Shown piece by piece: positions 1-7,962 of a stretch of DNA of 14,669 nucleotides; position 1 is the first letter of the stretch, and each line of letters opens with the position of its first letter. Under the pieces are notes generated by a model. It was not told where the DNA came from and did not search any database. It was given only the letters and a program-made list of their open reading frames with translations. The DNA lies in NCBI GenBank assembly GCA_964349045.1, contig CAYGFI010000124.1, positions 1 to 14,669 on the forward strand. The letters run 5' to 3'. This stretch comes from JACJXF01 sp964349045. Its GTDB lineage: Bacteria > Bacteroidota > Bacteroidia > Bacteroidales > GCA-2748055. The position numbers were made by a program, and so were the translations under genes.

Positions 1-26
1 TCTTTAAACAAATAATAGCGAATCAT
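1..26 (-). CDS. Possible start of the next minus-strand gene (partial, cut by window edge)
   Basis: On the minus strand an ATG at 26-24 overlaps the TGA stop (25-23) of the upstream flavoprotein gene in an ATGA arrangement. The frame stays open to the edge and gives MIRYYLFK. Such 4-nt overlaps are common for translationally coupled genes. Only eight codons are visible, so family and reality cannot be judged. If real, it would be the third gene of the NuoEF/flavoprotein unit and could name the missing partner. Confidence 0.2.
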
Positions 27-1603
27 ATACCCTTTTTCTCAAATCCCTTTTCCTTCTCAGAAAGTGCCCCTGTCGGACAAGCATTGGCCGCTTCAATGGC
101 CACCTTTTTCAAACCCTCCTTCAGATTATTCGTAAACGGCATCCCAACTTCAACATCAAATCCCCTGCCAATAAAAGTAAAACCGAAATCCTCGGAGTAC
201 TCTGCGGTAATATCCACACAAATACCGCACTTAATACATTTTGCAGGTTCGTAAACCACAGTTTCATGCTGGAAGTATTTCTGAATCACTTTTCTTTCTT
301 CCGAACGAAACCGACCCTGATCGGCTCCGTAAAGGTCAGAATAAATTCTAAGTTTGCAATTGTCGATCTCACGGCAATCGCAACGCAGGCATCTTGCGGC
401 TTCCTGCATCACCTGTTCCCTGGTGAATCCATCCGAAATTGTTTCAGGCCGGATCCGGGGGCCTTCCACTGACTCTTTGAGGTATTCGGCATACTCGACT
501 GCTAAAAGTTTCCCAAAGCGGGAGTTGAACATAAAGAATTCGCCGGTTACTTTTTTATTCTGCAAAAACTGATCCACGCTAAAAGCCGCTTCTTTTCCCT
601 GCCCGAGAGCCTTGATGGCCATTTTCGCAGGTCTGAGAGCGCTTCCTGTAACAAAGATACCGGATGTTCCTGCCTGGTAGGTTTTGTTATCGGCCATTAT
701 GCCCTTACCGGACATTTCCAGACCCCAGTTTTCTGTTCCGCTGTTTCCGCTTCCGGTGGTAATAACTACCGCGTCAAAAGACGACCTGAGCTGAGTAAAG
801 AATTCCGGACTAACTTCCGTCTTCATTTTGAAAACAACTCCCAGTTTTTTAATTATATCAATTTCCTTTTCCAGAATTTCAAGAGGGAGAATACCTGATT
901 CCACTTCTCTTTTCAGGCTTCCTCCGGGTTTCGCGTTTCTGTCGAAAACTTCAACATCATAACCTCTGAGCTGGAGAAAATAAGCGGCCGATAGTCCTGC
1001 AGGACCCGCGCCAATAATACAGACCTTTTTATTTTTTTCTGCTGCTCTTTCCGGCAGGTAATTCTTTTCCTTTCCAAGATCATCGTCTCCGGCAGCCCTT
1101 TTAAGCAGGCAGATTGAAACAGGTTCGTTAATTGATTTTCTCCTGCAGGCGCCCTCGCAGGGAGCAGGGCACACTCTTCCAAATACAGCAGGGAGAGCGA
1201 TATCCCGCTTAATTATTTTAAGGGCATTTTCAAAATCACCTTTTGCCAGCAGCCGGTTCATGAGGGGGATATTCATATTTGCCGGACAGGTGACCTGGCA
1301 CGGAGCTACACAATCGCCAACATGTTCGCTTAGAAGTAAATCCAGCGCAGTTTTCCTGGCTTCATGGATTTCGGCATCCATGGTTATAATTTCCATTCCG
1401 TCTTTAGCGGCAACTGAACAGGAAGGTATCAGCTTATTTGCAGAAACATCTTTTACCAGGCAGATCATACATGAAGTGATATGTTCTTTCCCTTCCCTCC
1501 AGCACATGGCGGGTATCTCTACTCCAGCCTGCCTGGCGGCAAGGATAACCGGAGTTCCTTCCTTTACCTCAATATTTTGATTATCGACTTTTATCCTGAT
1601 CAT
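23..1603 (-). CDS. NuoG/GltD-like iron-sulfur flavoprotein lacking the NAD(P)H domain
   Basis: Cytoplasmic electron-transfer flavoprotein, 526 aa. Residues 1-80 form a NuoG/HydA-type [2Fe-2S] ferredoxin with Cys34, 45, 48 and 62 in the classic C-x10-C-x2-C-x13-C spacing. Residues 94-165 carry a GltD-like Cys-rich region (Cys98, 102, 106, 145, 149, 153, 165), probably holding [4Fe-4S] clusters. A Rossmann FAD site follows (GAGPAG, 198-203). A Cys-rich segment CLRCDC (405-410, plus Cys416) and a C-terminal [4Fe-4S] motif (CIKCGIC 456-462, CP 509-510) finish the protein. Unlike GltD, the sequence runs from the FAD-domain strand AVVITTG (278-284) almost directly to the closing FAD-domain segment (about 300-345); the usual inserted NAD(P)H-binding domain is absent. 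It starts 12 nt after the NuoE-NuoF fusion stop, so the two probably form a complex in which the fusion supplies the NADH site. Family assignment is firm; the physiological partner is not known. Confidence 0.85.
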   Translation of the reverse strand: MIRIKVDNQNIEVKEGTPVILAARQAGVEIPAMCWREGKEHITSCMICLVKDVSANKLIPSCSVAAKDGMEIITMDAEIHEARKTALDLLLSEHVGDCVAPCQVTCPANMNIPLMNRLLAKGDFENALKIIKRDIALPAVFGRVCPAPCEGACRRKSINEPVSICLLKRAAGDDDLGKEKNYLPERAAEKNKKVCIIGAGPAGLSAAYFLQLRGYDVEVFDRNAKPGGSLKREVESGILPLEILEKEIDIIKKLGVVFKMKTEVSPEFFTQLRSSFDAVVITTGSGNSGTENWGLEMSGKGIMADNKTYQAGTSGIFVTGSALRPAKMAIKALGQGKEAAFSVDQFLQNKKVTGEFFMFNSRFGKLLAVEYAEYLKESVEGPRIRPETISDGFTREQVMQEAARCLRCDCREIDNCKLRIYSDLYGADQGRFRSEERKVIQKYFQHETVVYEPAKCIKCGICVDITAEYSEDFGFTFIGRGFDVEVGMPFTNNLKEGLKKVAIEAANACPTGALSEKEKGFEKKGI

Positions 1604-1615
1604 TTTTTTAATAAT

Positions 1616-3958
1616 TTACCTGGTAATAATTGCTTTCTCAGGGCAAACCTGTCGACAACCGTCGCATTTTATACAAAGATCCTGGTTAATTTCATGTTTC
1701 TCATGGGGTTTAAAGGGAATGGCATCCACCGGGCAATCCTGCACGCAGAGAGTACAACCGATGCAATCGTCGGTGATCTCGTAGCGGATCATTTCCTTGC
1801 ATTTTCCAGTAGGACAAACACCCCTGATATGAGCTTCGTATTCATCCCTGAAAAACTTAAGAGTTGACAATACCGGGTTTGGCGCGGTTTTCCCAAGTCC
1901 GCATAAACTTCCTGTTTTTGTCCAGTTTGCCAGATTACCAAGTTCTTCTAGGTCTTTTTCAACTCCTTTTCCGGAAGTGATCTTTATTAAGATTTCGTAC
2001 ATACGTTTGGTTCCGATGCGGCAAAATGTACATTTTCCGCAGGACTCATTCTGGGTAAAAGAGAGAAAAAACCTGGCAATATCGACCATGCAATCGGTAT
2101 CATCCAGCACAACCATTCCCCCTGAACCCATCATTGCACCCACTTCAACAAGCGATTCAAAGTCAATAGATATATCGGACATTTGTTCGGGGATACACCC
2201 CCCTGAAGGGCCACCTATTTGCACAGCCTTAAATTTCCTGTTATTGGCCACACCGCCACCAATTTCTTCCACAACTTCCCTGATGGTCATTCCCATAGGG
2301 ACTTCGATCAGTCCGCCTCTGCTTACTTTTCCGGCAAGGGCAAAAACTTTGGAACCGGTTGATTCTTCTGTACCAATGGAGTTAAACGCTTTGGCGCCGT
2401 GGCTCATGATATACCCGATCTGAGCAAAAGTTTCCGTATTGTTTACCAGGGTAGGCATTCCCCAGAGTCCTTTCTCTGCTGGGAAAGGGGGGCGTATGTG
2501 GGGATAACCCCTGTTACCTTCAATGGATGTGATAAGGGCTGTTTCTTCTCCGCAAACAAAGGCCCCGGCACCCTGGAAGATTGACAACTCAAAATCAAAT
2601 CCGCTGCCCAGGATATTCTTCCCCAGGTATCCCTCTTTATAACAGATGTCCAGAGCCTCCTGAATACGTTTCACGGCAAGGGGATATTCGGCCCTGATGT
2701 AGAATATCCCTTCGTTGCAGGCAGTGGCAAAAGCTGCCACCACGACGCCTTCAATGACACGGTAGGGATAGGATTCAAGCAGCATGCGGTCCATAAAGGC
2801 GCCGGGGTCGCCTTCATCGCCATTGCAAATCACATATTTTACATCTGATTTCTGTTCAGCAACCATTTTCCATTTTTTTCCGGTTGGGAATCCTCCACCG
2901 CCCCGGCCACGGATTCCGCTTTCTATAATTTCGCTGATGATACTGTCCGGATCCTTTTCGGAAAGGCATTTTTTAAAAGCTTTAAAACCTCCTCTTGAAA
3001 TATATTCCTGTATGTCGACAGGATTTATGATCCCGCGGAACTCAGTGGCAATAGGTTTTTGCCTGCCCAGGAAGGATGATACATGCTTTTCCCTGATATC
3101 GAGGGAGTATCGTTCCACCCCCGACCAGCGACCATCGTCAGCAACATTTCCGACAATGTTCATCATTTTGGTTCCCATGCGTTTAAGGAATCCGGCCGGC
3201 TGGAAATGTTTTTCCAGAATTTGTTCAACATCCACAGCCCTGACTTTAGAATACAGAACCGATTCTCCGTTTACAGGTACAACTTCAAGAAGAGGCACCT
3301 GGTGACACATTCCCACGCATCCGACATGCTTCAGTTTTACATTCAGACCTTTATCGCTGATCGTTTCATTCACGGCTTCCCGTATCTCATTGCTCCCGCT
3401 TGCAACGCAGCATGAACCAAGTCCAATCCGGATTTCACCCTGGATCTCTTCACCGGAGGCTTTTCTAAACCTTCTACCGGTTTTGGTATCCTTGAGCTTT
3501 TCAAAATCGGTTAGGACTTCCTTAACCTTTCCAGAGCTGACATGACCGTAGGTAATCTGATCGATCTGAACAACCGGGGCCAGAGTGCAGCATCCCAGGC
3601 AATTTACTTTTTCGATGGTGTATTTTCCCGAGGGACTGGTATCCTGGTCCTCCGTCAGGCTGAACTCTCTTTTAAATGCATCGTAAACCTGCTCCGCTCC
3701 TTTCACATGACAGGCGGTGCCAAGGCAGACTTTGATGATATGCTCACCGGCCGGTTTGAATCTGAACTGGGAATAAAAACTGGCAACACTTACAATCCGG
3801 GCAGGAGTAATATTTGTCTTTTCACAAACTCTTTTCAGAACTTCCTCCGGAAGATAGTTATAGCGATTCTGAATGGATTGCAGGATCGGAATTATGGAAT
3901 TCTTCTCTTTTCCAAGGGAGGTAATTAAAGTGTCTATATGATTTAAGTCAATGTTCAT
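1616..3958 (-). CDS. NuoE-NuoF fusion, HydC-HydB-like NADH-oxidising subunit
   Basis: 780-aa NADH dehydrogenase module of the complex I/bifurcating hydrogenase family. Residues 1-155 are a NuoE/HydC thioredoxin-like [2Fe-2S] domain (Cys78, 83, 120, 124). Residues 172-252 are a second thioredoxin-like domain (Cys183, 184, 214, 218), as at the N-terminus of HydB. Residues 300-700 are NuoF: GRGGGGFPTG (351-360) and NGDEGDPGAF (379-388) for FMN/NADH, GAGAFVCGEE (463-472), an SLBB region, and the N3-type [4Fe-4S] motif (Cys640, 643, 646, 686). The C-terminus adds two [4Fe-4S] motifs (Cys732/735/738/742 and 762/765/768/772). The expected role is moving electrons between NADH and ferredoxin-type partners; bifurcation is possible because HydB-type enzymes do this, but is not shown. 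HydC and HydB are normally separate genes, so this is a fusion. It follows a 116-nt spacer and precedes the flavoprotein by 12 nt. No hydrogenase catalytic subunit is visible. Confidence 0.9.
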   Translation of the reverse strand: MNIDLNHIDTLITSLGKEKNSIIPILQSIQNRYNYLPEEVLKRVCEKTNITPARIVSVASFYSQFRFKPAGEHIIKVCLGTACHVKGAEQVYDAFKREFSLTEDQDTSPSGKYTIEKVNCLGCCTLAPVVQIDQITYGHVSSGKVKEVLTDFEKLKDTKTGRRFRKASGEEIQGEIRIGLGSCCVASGSNEIREAVNETISDKGLNVKLKHVGCVGMCHQVPLLEVVPVNGESVLYSKVRAVDVEQILEKHFQPAGFLKRMGTKMMNIVGNVADDGRWSGVERYSLDIREKHVSSFLGRQKPIATEFRGIINPVDIQEYISRGGFKAFKKCLSEKDPDSIISEIIESGIRGRGGGGFPTGKKWKMVAEQKSDVKYVICNGDEGDPGAFMDRMLLESYPYRVIEGVVVAAFATACNEGIFYIRAEYPLAVKRIQEALDICYKEGYLGKNILGSGFDFELSIFQGAGAFVCGEETALITSIEGNRGYPHIRPPFPAEKGLWGMPTLVNNTETFAQIGYIMSHGAKAFNSIGTEESTGSKVFALAGKVSRGGLIEVPMGMTIREVVEEIGGGVANNRKFKAVQIGGPSGGCIPEQMSDISIDFESLVEVGAMMGSGGMVVLDDTDCMVDIARFFLSFTQNESCGKCTFCRIGTKRMYEILIKITSGKGVEKDLEELGNLANWTKTGSLCGLGKTAPNPVLSTLKFFRDEYEAHIRGVCPTGKCKEMIRYEITDDCIGCTLCVQDCPVDAIPFKPHEKHEINQDLCIKCDGCRQVCPEKAIITR

Positions 3959-4039
3959 AAAAGAAGCGCCTGGAGTTCCCTGTGTTTAGAGTATAATAAG
4001 TCTGAATTGTCTAAGTTATGGCTCATATTTAAAATTAGG

Positions 4040-4067
4040 TACTCCACACTCCACCCTCCACACTCCA
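4040..4067 (-). repeat. Four-copy 7-nt tandem repeat (TGGAGTG-like) just after a stop codon
   Basis: On the minus strand four heptamers follow one another exactly: TGGAGTG, TGGAGGG, TGGAGTG, TGGAGTA. The array starts 7 nt after the stop codon of the 607-aa propeller gene, so it would lie in the 3' end of that mRNA. The same kind of repeat sits after the 475-aa propeller gene at 8999-9057. The transcript strand has five GG runs in a short span, which could form a two-layer G-quadruplex (inference). Confidence 0.75.
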
Positions 4068-4074
4068 AACTAAT

Positions 4075-5898
4075 TTATTCCCCGATGCAAAAAAGGCTTT
4101 TTTGTCCCCGTAAATATATTCGTCCATCAGCAAAAACCGGCAGGGCAAAAGCTGCTTCACCCAGTTCCGGCTCCTTAATAAGGGTTCCTGATTTATCAGC
4201 TGTAAGAATATGCATTTTCCCGGACATATCGATGATGTAAACTTTATTTTCAGCAATCATGGGTGATGAGTAAAAACCGTTGGAAAACTCTTTTTCCCAG
4301 TGTTTGTCACCTGTAAGAGCATCGTAGCAAACAAGGACTCCGTAGCTGGTCGCGAGGAAGAGCAGGCCATTGGCGGCAACGGGGCTTGGAACTTCTGAAA
4401 GATATTCATCGGTTTCCCAGACTATCTTACCTCCCGCCTCAGCATCAAGAGCGACTGTTTTAGCATATTCATTTGATGCAAAAATGAGACCATTATAATA
4501 AGCCGGTGAAGGGGCTACCTCTCCTGACATTACTGCTGTTTTCCACAATTCTGCACCGGTTTCAAGATCATTGGCAATCACATTTGGATCGGCAGAAGTA
4601 ATGATCAGCATTTTCCCTTTACTTTCGATAAGGATTGGCGATGACCATGAAATTTTATTGGCCCTGGTTATATCCCACACAATATCTCCATTGGCGTTAT
4701 TAATAGCAATCATTCTTCCTCCCTTCGAGGTATCGTATTGCACAATGAGTTTCCCATTCCATGTAATAAGTGATGAGGAATGCCCGTAATGGTTTGCAGG
4801 CACACCCAGGTTTTTTGCCCAGATCCGGTTTCCATCCATGTCGAAGGCTATGATATCGCCGGTGGCAAATATGGCAAACACTCTGCTCCCATCAATAGTC
4901 ATGGTTGGAGCCGAAAGCCCGGTGTCGTCCGTTGTTTTAGGGGGAGTTGCGGGAGAACCGGGTATATTAGCAGCTTCTTTCTCCCAAAGCAATCGACCTG
5001 TGTGGCGATCGTAACAGCTTACCACTCTCGATATTTTATCTCCCCCGGCAACAAAAAGTTTATCTCCCCATATTACGGGAGTATTAAAACCCGGTTTACT
5101 TAATGCAATCTTCCATTTAATATTTCTGCCGGAAGCGCCATCCCAGTCAGAGGGTATATTTTTATGATAGGAGATACCCTGTCCAAGATATCCCCTGAAA
5201 GCGCTTTGATTTTTCTTAAAATCATCAACCTTAATAATTTTACCCGGAATTTCCGGGCTTTCGGATGTATTCAGATCCCCGGCAATTGTTTTGACTACCG
5301 GGGTTTCATTTTTTGTGACCAGAGCTGAGTCATTTTTGTCAACAGTATTGCTTTCAACGATAGTGATTACCTCAATTTTTTCTGCCTGATTATTTATTCC
5401 GGCATCAGTAAACTGACCGGGATAATAGTTAATAAGATAATCATTGCTTAGAAACGCGGAAAGCATGGCGAGGGTAAAAACCAACACACCGGTTACCAGC
5501 AACCATCTATGGGAAATAAGTTTATTGATTATCGGATCCTCCCCGGAGTTTTCAGGCAATTCGATTTTTCTCCGGATATCCGCTCTGATTTTAAGAGACA
5601 GTGCAAGGATCACTCCCCCGAAAAGAAGCAAATAAGCTCCTGTATGTACCTGCCAGGCTGAAGTAAAGTACGCTTTTCTTGCAAGCAGGTCAAAACTCCG
5701 GATCTCTTTCCTGAGTTCCTCATTGAGAGAGTCATCGGAGAGTCTTTTTACCAATGCCTCAATGGTCTGACTTTCCAGCGGCTTATTAGTCTTCAGGTGC
5801 CAGAAATTTAAGATCAGAAGAAAGGCAACCAGGATGCAGAAAGCAGCTGAGATAAAAATAATCTTTTTTAGGAGCTGTGATTTTGTTTCCTGATCCAT
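4075..5898 (-). CDS. Three-TM protein with periplasmic PQQ-like beta-propeller
   Basis: 607 aa. Three hydrophobic segments lie at about 13-31, 86-104 and 131-150. The basic loop after the second (KIRADIRRK, 103-111) suggests it is cytoplasmic, which puts residues 151-607 in the periplasm. A low-complexity linker (about 160-230) leads to a BamB/quinoprotein-type propeller beginning FRGYLGQG (234-241). Repeated blades end in the signature D-x-x-T-G-x-x-x-W, for example CYDRHTGRLLWEK, ANDLETGAELWKT and CYDALTGDKHWEK. The family includes PQQ dehydrogenases, BamB scaffolds and many uncharacterised proteins; nothing here proves PQQ binding. It is the last gene of a five-gene operon, 2 nt after the NosR-like polyferredoxin gene, so it is probably a docking or accessory subunit of that membrane complex. 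Membrane fusion of this kind is unlike BamB, which is a lipoprotein. Confidence 0.85.
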   Translation of the reverse strand: MDQETKSQLLKKIIFISAAFCILVAFLLILNFWHLKTNKPLESQTIEALVKRLSDDSLNEELRKEIRSFDLLARKAYFTSAWQVHTGAYLLLFGGVILALSLKIRADIRRKIELPENSGEDPIINKLISHRWLLVTGVLVFTLAMLSAFLSNDYLINYYPGQFTDAGINNQAEKIEVITIVESNTVDKNDSALVTKNETPVVKTIAGDLNTSESPEIPGKIIKVDDFKKNQSAFRGYLGQGISYHKNIPSDWDGASGRNIKWKIALSKPGFNTPVIWGDKLFVAGGDKISRVVSCYDRHTGRLLWEKEAANIPGSPATPPKTTDDTGLSAPTMTIDGSRVFAIFATGDIIAFDMDGNRIWAKNLGVPANHYGHSSSLITWNGKLIVQYDTSKGGRMIAINNANGDIVWDITRANKISWSSPILIESKGKMLIITSADPNVIANDLETGAELWKTAVMSGEVAPSPAYYNGLIFASNEYAKTVALDAEAGGKIVWETDEYLSEVPSPVAANGLLFLATSYGVLVCYDALTGDKHWEKEFSNGFYSSPMIAENKVYIIDMSGKMHILTADKSGTLIKEPELGEAAFALPVFADGRIYLRGQKSLFCIGE

Positions 5899-5900
5899 AA

Positions 5901-7172
5901 TTATTTCAATTTAACAACAGGACAATAGTTTATACAGCGTCCGCAGCTAAAACAATCACCCTTATGAGGTTCGTAGATGCGCTTTTTCCTGAAAACAAAC
6001 TGGTTCATTATCATAATTCCGATTACCAGTCCCAAAAATCCCCCTAAATACCATCCTCCCTTTTTAAATTTTACCCTTATAACCGAAGCCTCCTCAACAA
6101 GCTGGTCAAAAGACTTTCCCAACTCGAGGAATGCTTTAATATCAAGATTTTTAGTGTCTGATTTTAATTCCGGACGGGCAATCAGTAATTCTGAGAGGTA
6201 AACACTGGGATGAGCTTTGGATAAAAGAACATGAGCGCTGGAAACAGCATAAGCGCCAACGAACATCCAGACAGGGATAAGCAGTGCATACAGGCTGAAT
6301 TTTTTCAGGTTTTGTTTTACCGATTCTGAAGTGCGGACTTTTTCATCCACGGGTATTTCTATTGCATCAAAGGGGCAGGAGTTCCCGCATAATTTGCAGG
6401 AGATGCATTCTGCCGGGGTGATAGTCATGTGCCATTTTGAGAATTTTGACATCCAGCTCAGAAGAACACCGTAAGGACAAAAGACCCTGCAATACGGACG
6501 GGCAAAAAACAAACCGAGCAGAAGCAATGCAATTCCTATGATGATCATAGTGTAAGGTGCATCCATCCTGAAGAATCCCACAAAAGGATCGTAGCGGCAA
6601 ATTATAAAATCGGTTCCGGTTGCGGCATATAATACGGCTAATCCAAAATACACATACGGGATAAAGCCCAGGGCTTTTCTTACCCAGACAGGGATGGATA
6701 CCGGTTTGATAACAAGGATATCCTGGATGGCTCCAAGCGGACAGGCTCCGGCACAAAATGTTCTCCCAAAAAATAAAGCAAAAACCAGCGGTAAAAGAAA
6801 AAACAGGAGGACGGTTACTGAGACTTTGTAAACCGGATCAAACAATGCCAGCGTGATATTCTGAATGGAGCCGATTGAACAGATACATCCCTCGCGGTAA
6901 AAGCCAAAATAGAGCAAAGTAAAAATGGACAACCAGAGGATCCCGCGTCTTGAACGTTTTTTAATTACAAGCCAGGAAGCCAGTGAAAGTGCAGCGAACA
7001 GAACCAGTACATCAAAGTACTCGAGAGCATTTGAACGGGGTTCGGGTGTCGTGGGACTTGGCTGCTCATACCCGGTTTCAAACTCAGGTTTTGGAAATCG
7101 CTGGGCATTTGCCTGAAAAAACATCAGAACAAAAAAAATAAGCAGTATGATTATATTAAAGATTTTTTTCAT
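5901..7172 (-). CDS. NosR/NirI-type membrane polyferredoxin
   Basis: 423-aa inner-membrane Fe-S protein resembling the C-terminal half of NosR/NirI (also NapH, CcoG). An N-terminal signal-like segment (1-23, ending ANA before Gln24) is followed by membrane segments near 52-70, 79-92, 117-136, 168-186, 207-224, 292-312 and 374-391. NosR-like motifs are GCICSIGSIQN (95-105), the two CX3CP motifs FCAGACPLGA (139-148) and YCRVFCPYG (227-235), and two [4Fe-4S] quartets (Cys256/259/262/266 and 407/410/413/417). Positive-inside reasoning puts both quartets on the cytoplasmic side. The FMN-binding periplasmic domain that begins true NosR is absent; only a Pro-rich stretch (26-46) is there. Gaps are 3 nt to the upstream ferredoxin gene and 2 nt to the propeller gene. 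The likely role is to carry electrons between cytoplasm and periplasm, as proposed for NosR/NapH (inference for this protein). Confidence 0.88.
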   Translation of the reverse strand: MKKIFNIIILLIFFVLMFFQANAQRFPKPEFETGYEQPSPTTPEPRSNALEYFDVLVLFAALSLASWLVIKKRSRRGILWLSIFTLLYFGFYREGCICSIGSIQNITLALFDPVYKVSVTVLLFFLLPLVFALFFGRTFCAGACPLGAIQDILVIKPVSIPVWVRKALGFIPYVYFGLAVLYAATGTDFIICRYDPFVGFFRMDAPYTMIIIGIALLLLGLFFARPYCRVFCPYGVLLSWMSKFSKWHMTITPAECISCKLCGNSCPFDAIEIPVDEKVRTSESVKQNLKKFSLYALLIPVWMFVGAYAVSSAHVLLSKAHPSVYLSELLIARPELKSDTKNLDIKAFLELGKSFDQLVEEASVIRVKFKKGGWYLGGFLGLVIGIMIMNQFVFRKKRIYEPHKGDCFSCGRCINYCPVVKLK

Positions 7173-7175
7173 TCC

Positions 7176-7751
7176 TTAGCCCTTTAAACCTCCTTTATAA
7201 TCACCTTTTATCTTGTATGGCTGATTTGCGGGAACCCTGCTGATGGCATCAGAGGGGCAAACACGTGCAATGGAACATTCATTGCAGTTATCGCATAAAT
7301 CATGACGAATCTGAAGGTGGAGAGAACCATTCCCGAAAGAGGAACAACCTTTTACACATTTGCCACAACCTATACACAGATCTTCGTTTATGATGTATTC
7401 AAAATACGGCTCTTCAATAAATTTTCTCTGAATAGCCGCGGTCGGACAGAGTTGATTTTCTCCTCCCGTCTCCAGTTTTTTTACGCCGGGTTTAAAATAA
7501 CCGCCGCACAGATCGCAATAACCGCAAAGTTCGTACGCATGAATGCATTTCACGGCAGAAGGATTTTTAACACAATCCGTTGCACATCTTCCACACTGGG
7601 TGCATTTAAAGGGATCAATCTGCCACACCCATTTTTCGGATGTCACTTTCCTGGCGGCAGCTACTCCCAGTCCGGCCAGGGACAAGCCCAGGGTAAGCCG
7701 TATGCCCCTGTGAATAAACTCCCTGCGCTTTATGATTTTATCTTCAGCCAT
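7176..7751 (-). CDS. Tat-exported ferredoxin with four [4Fe-4S] motifs (NapG/NrfC-like)
   Basis: 191 aa. The N-terminus carries a twin-arginine motif, KRREFIHR (8-15, Arg9-Arg10), and a hydrophobic stretch (about 17-34), so the folded Fe-S protein is expected to be exported by Tat and may stay membrane-anchored. Four cysteine quartets are visible: Cys50/53/56/60, Cys76/79/82/102, Cys126/129/132/136 and Cys153/156/159/165, with an extra Cys69. This is the pattern of NapG, NrfC and DmsB-like electron carriers. It lies directly upstream of the NosR/NapH-like polyferredoxin, the same pairing as napG-napH, and its start overlaps the end of the 65-residue gene by 8 nt. The expected role is a periplasmic electron wire next to the polyferredoxin. 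No catalytic molybdopterin or cytochrome partner is in the window, so the end acceptor is unknown. Confidence 0.88.
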   Translation of the reverse strand: MAEDKIIKRREFIHRGIRLTLGLSLAGLGVAAARKVTSEKWVWQIDPFKCTQCGRCATDCVKNPSAVKCIHAYELCGYCDLCGGYFKPGVKKLETGGENQLCPTAAIQRKFIEEPYFEYIINEDLCIGCGKCVKGCSSFGNGSLHLQIRHDLCDNCNECSIARVCPSDAISRVPANQPYKIKGDYKGGLKG

Positions 7752-7941
7752 TGTTTCTGTATTTGGCAGCCTCAGGCAGTGAACATTTACTTAGTTTACC
7801 GCAGGCTTTGCATTGTTCTCTTTCTGTACATTCAGCATTGAGTCCTATTTTTTCCCCTGACACAAATACACCGACCAGTAAACCCAGTAAAACCAGCAGG
7901 GAACCTCTGAAAAAAACATTAATAAATTCGCTTCTCTTCAT
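7744..7941 (-). CDS. Small membrane-anchored tetra-cysteine protein, unknown function
   Basis: 65 aa, not recognised. Residues 13-28 form one hydrophobic segment after a short basic N-terminus (MKRSEF), so the C-terminal tail (30-65) should be periplasmic. The tail has four cysteines, Cys38, 44, 47 and 53, in a CX5CX2CX5C pattern with no other domain. Four cysteines in 16 residues could bind a metal or Fe-S cluster or form two disulfides. Its reality is supported by position: the stop overlaps the start of the Tat ferredoxin gene by 8 nt (coupling) and lies 21 nt after the NHL gene, in the same strand and operon. It could be an assembly factor or small subunit of the Fe-S complex (inference). 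Confidence 0.7.
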   Translation of the reverse strand: MKRSEFINVFFRGSLLVLLGLLVGVFVSGEKIGLNAECTEREQCKACGKLSKCSLPEAAKYRNNG

Positions 7942-7962
7942 GGTTTGTGATTTGTAACCTTT

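Noticed and set aside
3299..3317. CVGMCH in the NuoE-NuoF fusion as a heme c motif
   Set aside because: The spacing is CX3CH, not CXXCH, and the segment matches the thioredoxin-like [2Fe-2S] motif of HydB. The protein is cytoplasmic.
3992..3997. TATAAT on the plus strand as a sigma70 -10 box
   Set aside because: It points toward antisense sequence of a minus-strand gene, has no -35 partner, and this consensus is not the Bacteroidota one.
4040..4067. The 7-nt tandem repeat as a CRISPR array
   Set aside because: Units are 7 nt with no spacers and no cas gene is nearby.
4007..4240. Plus-strand ORFs opposite the propeller and Fe-S genes
   Set aside because: They overlap strong minus-strand genes with clear domain motifs and have no protein-like features of their own.
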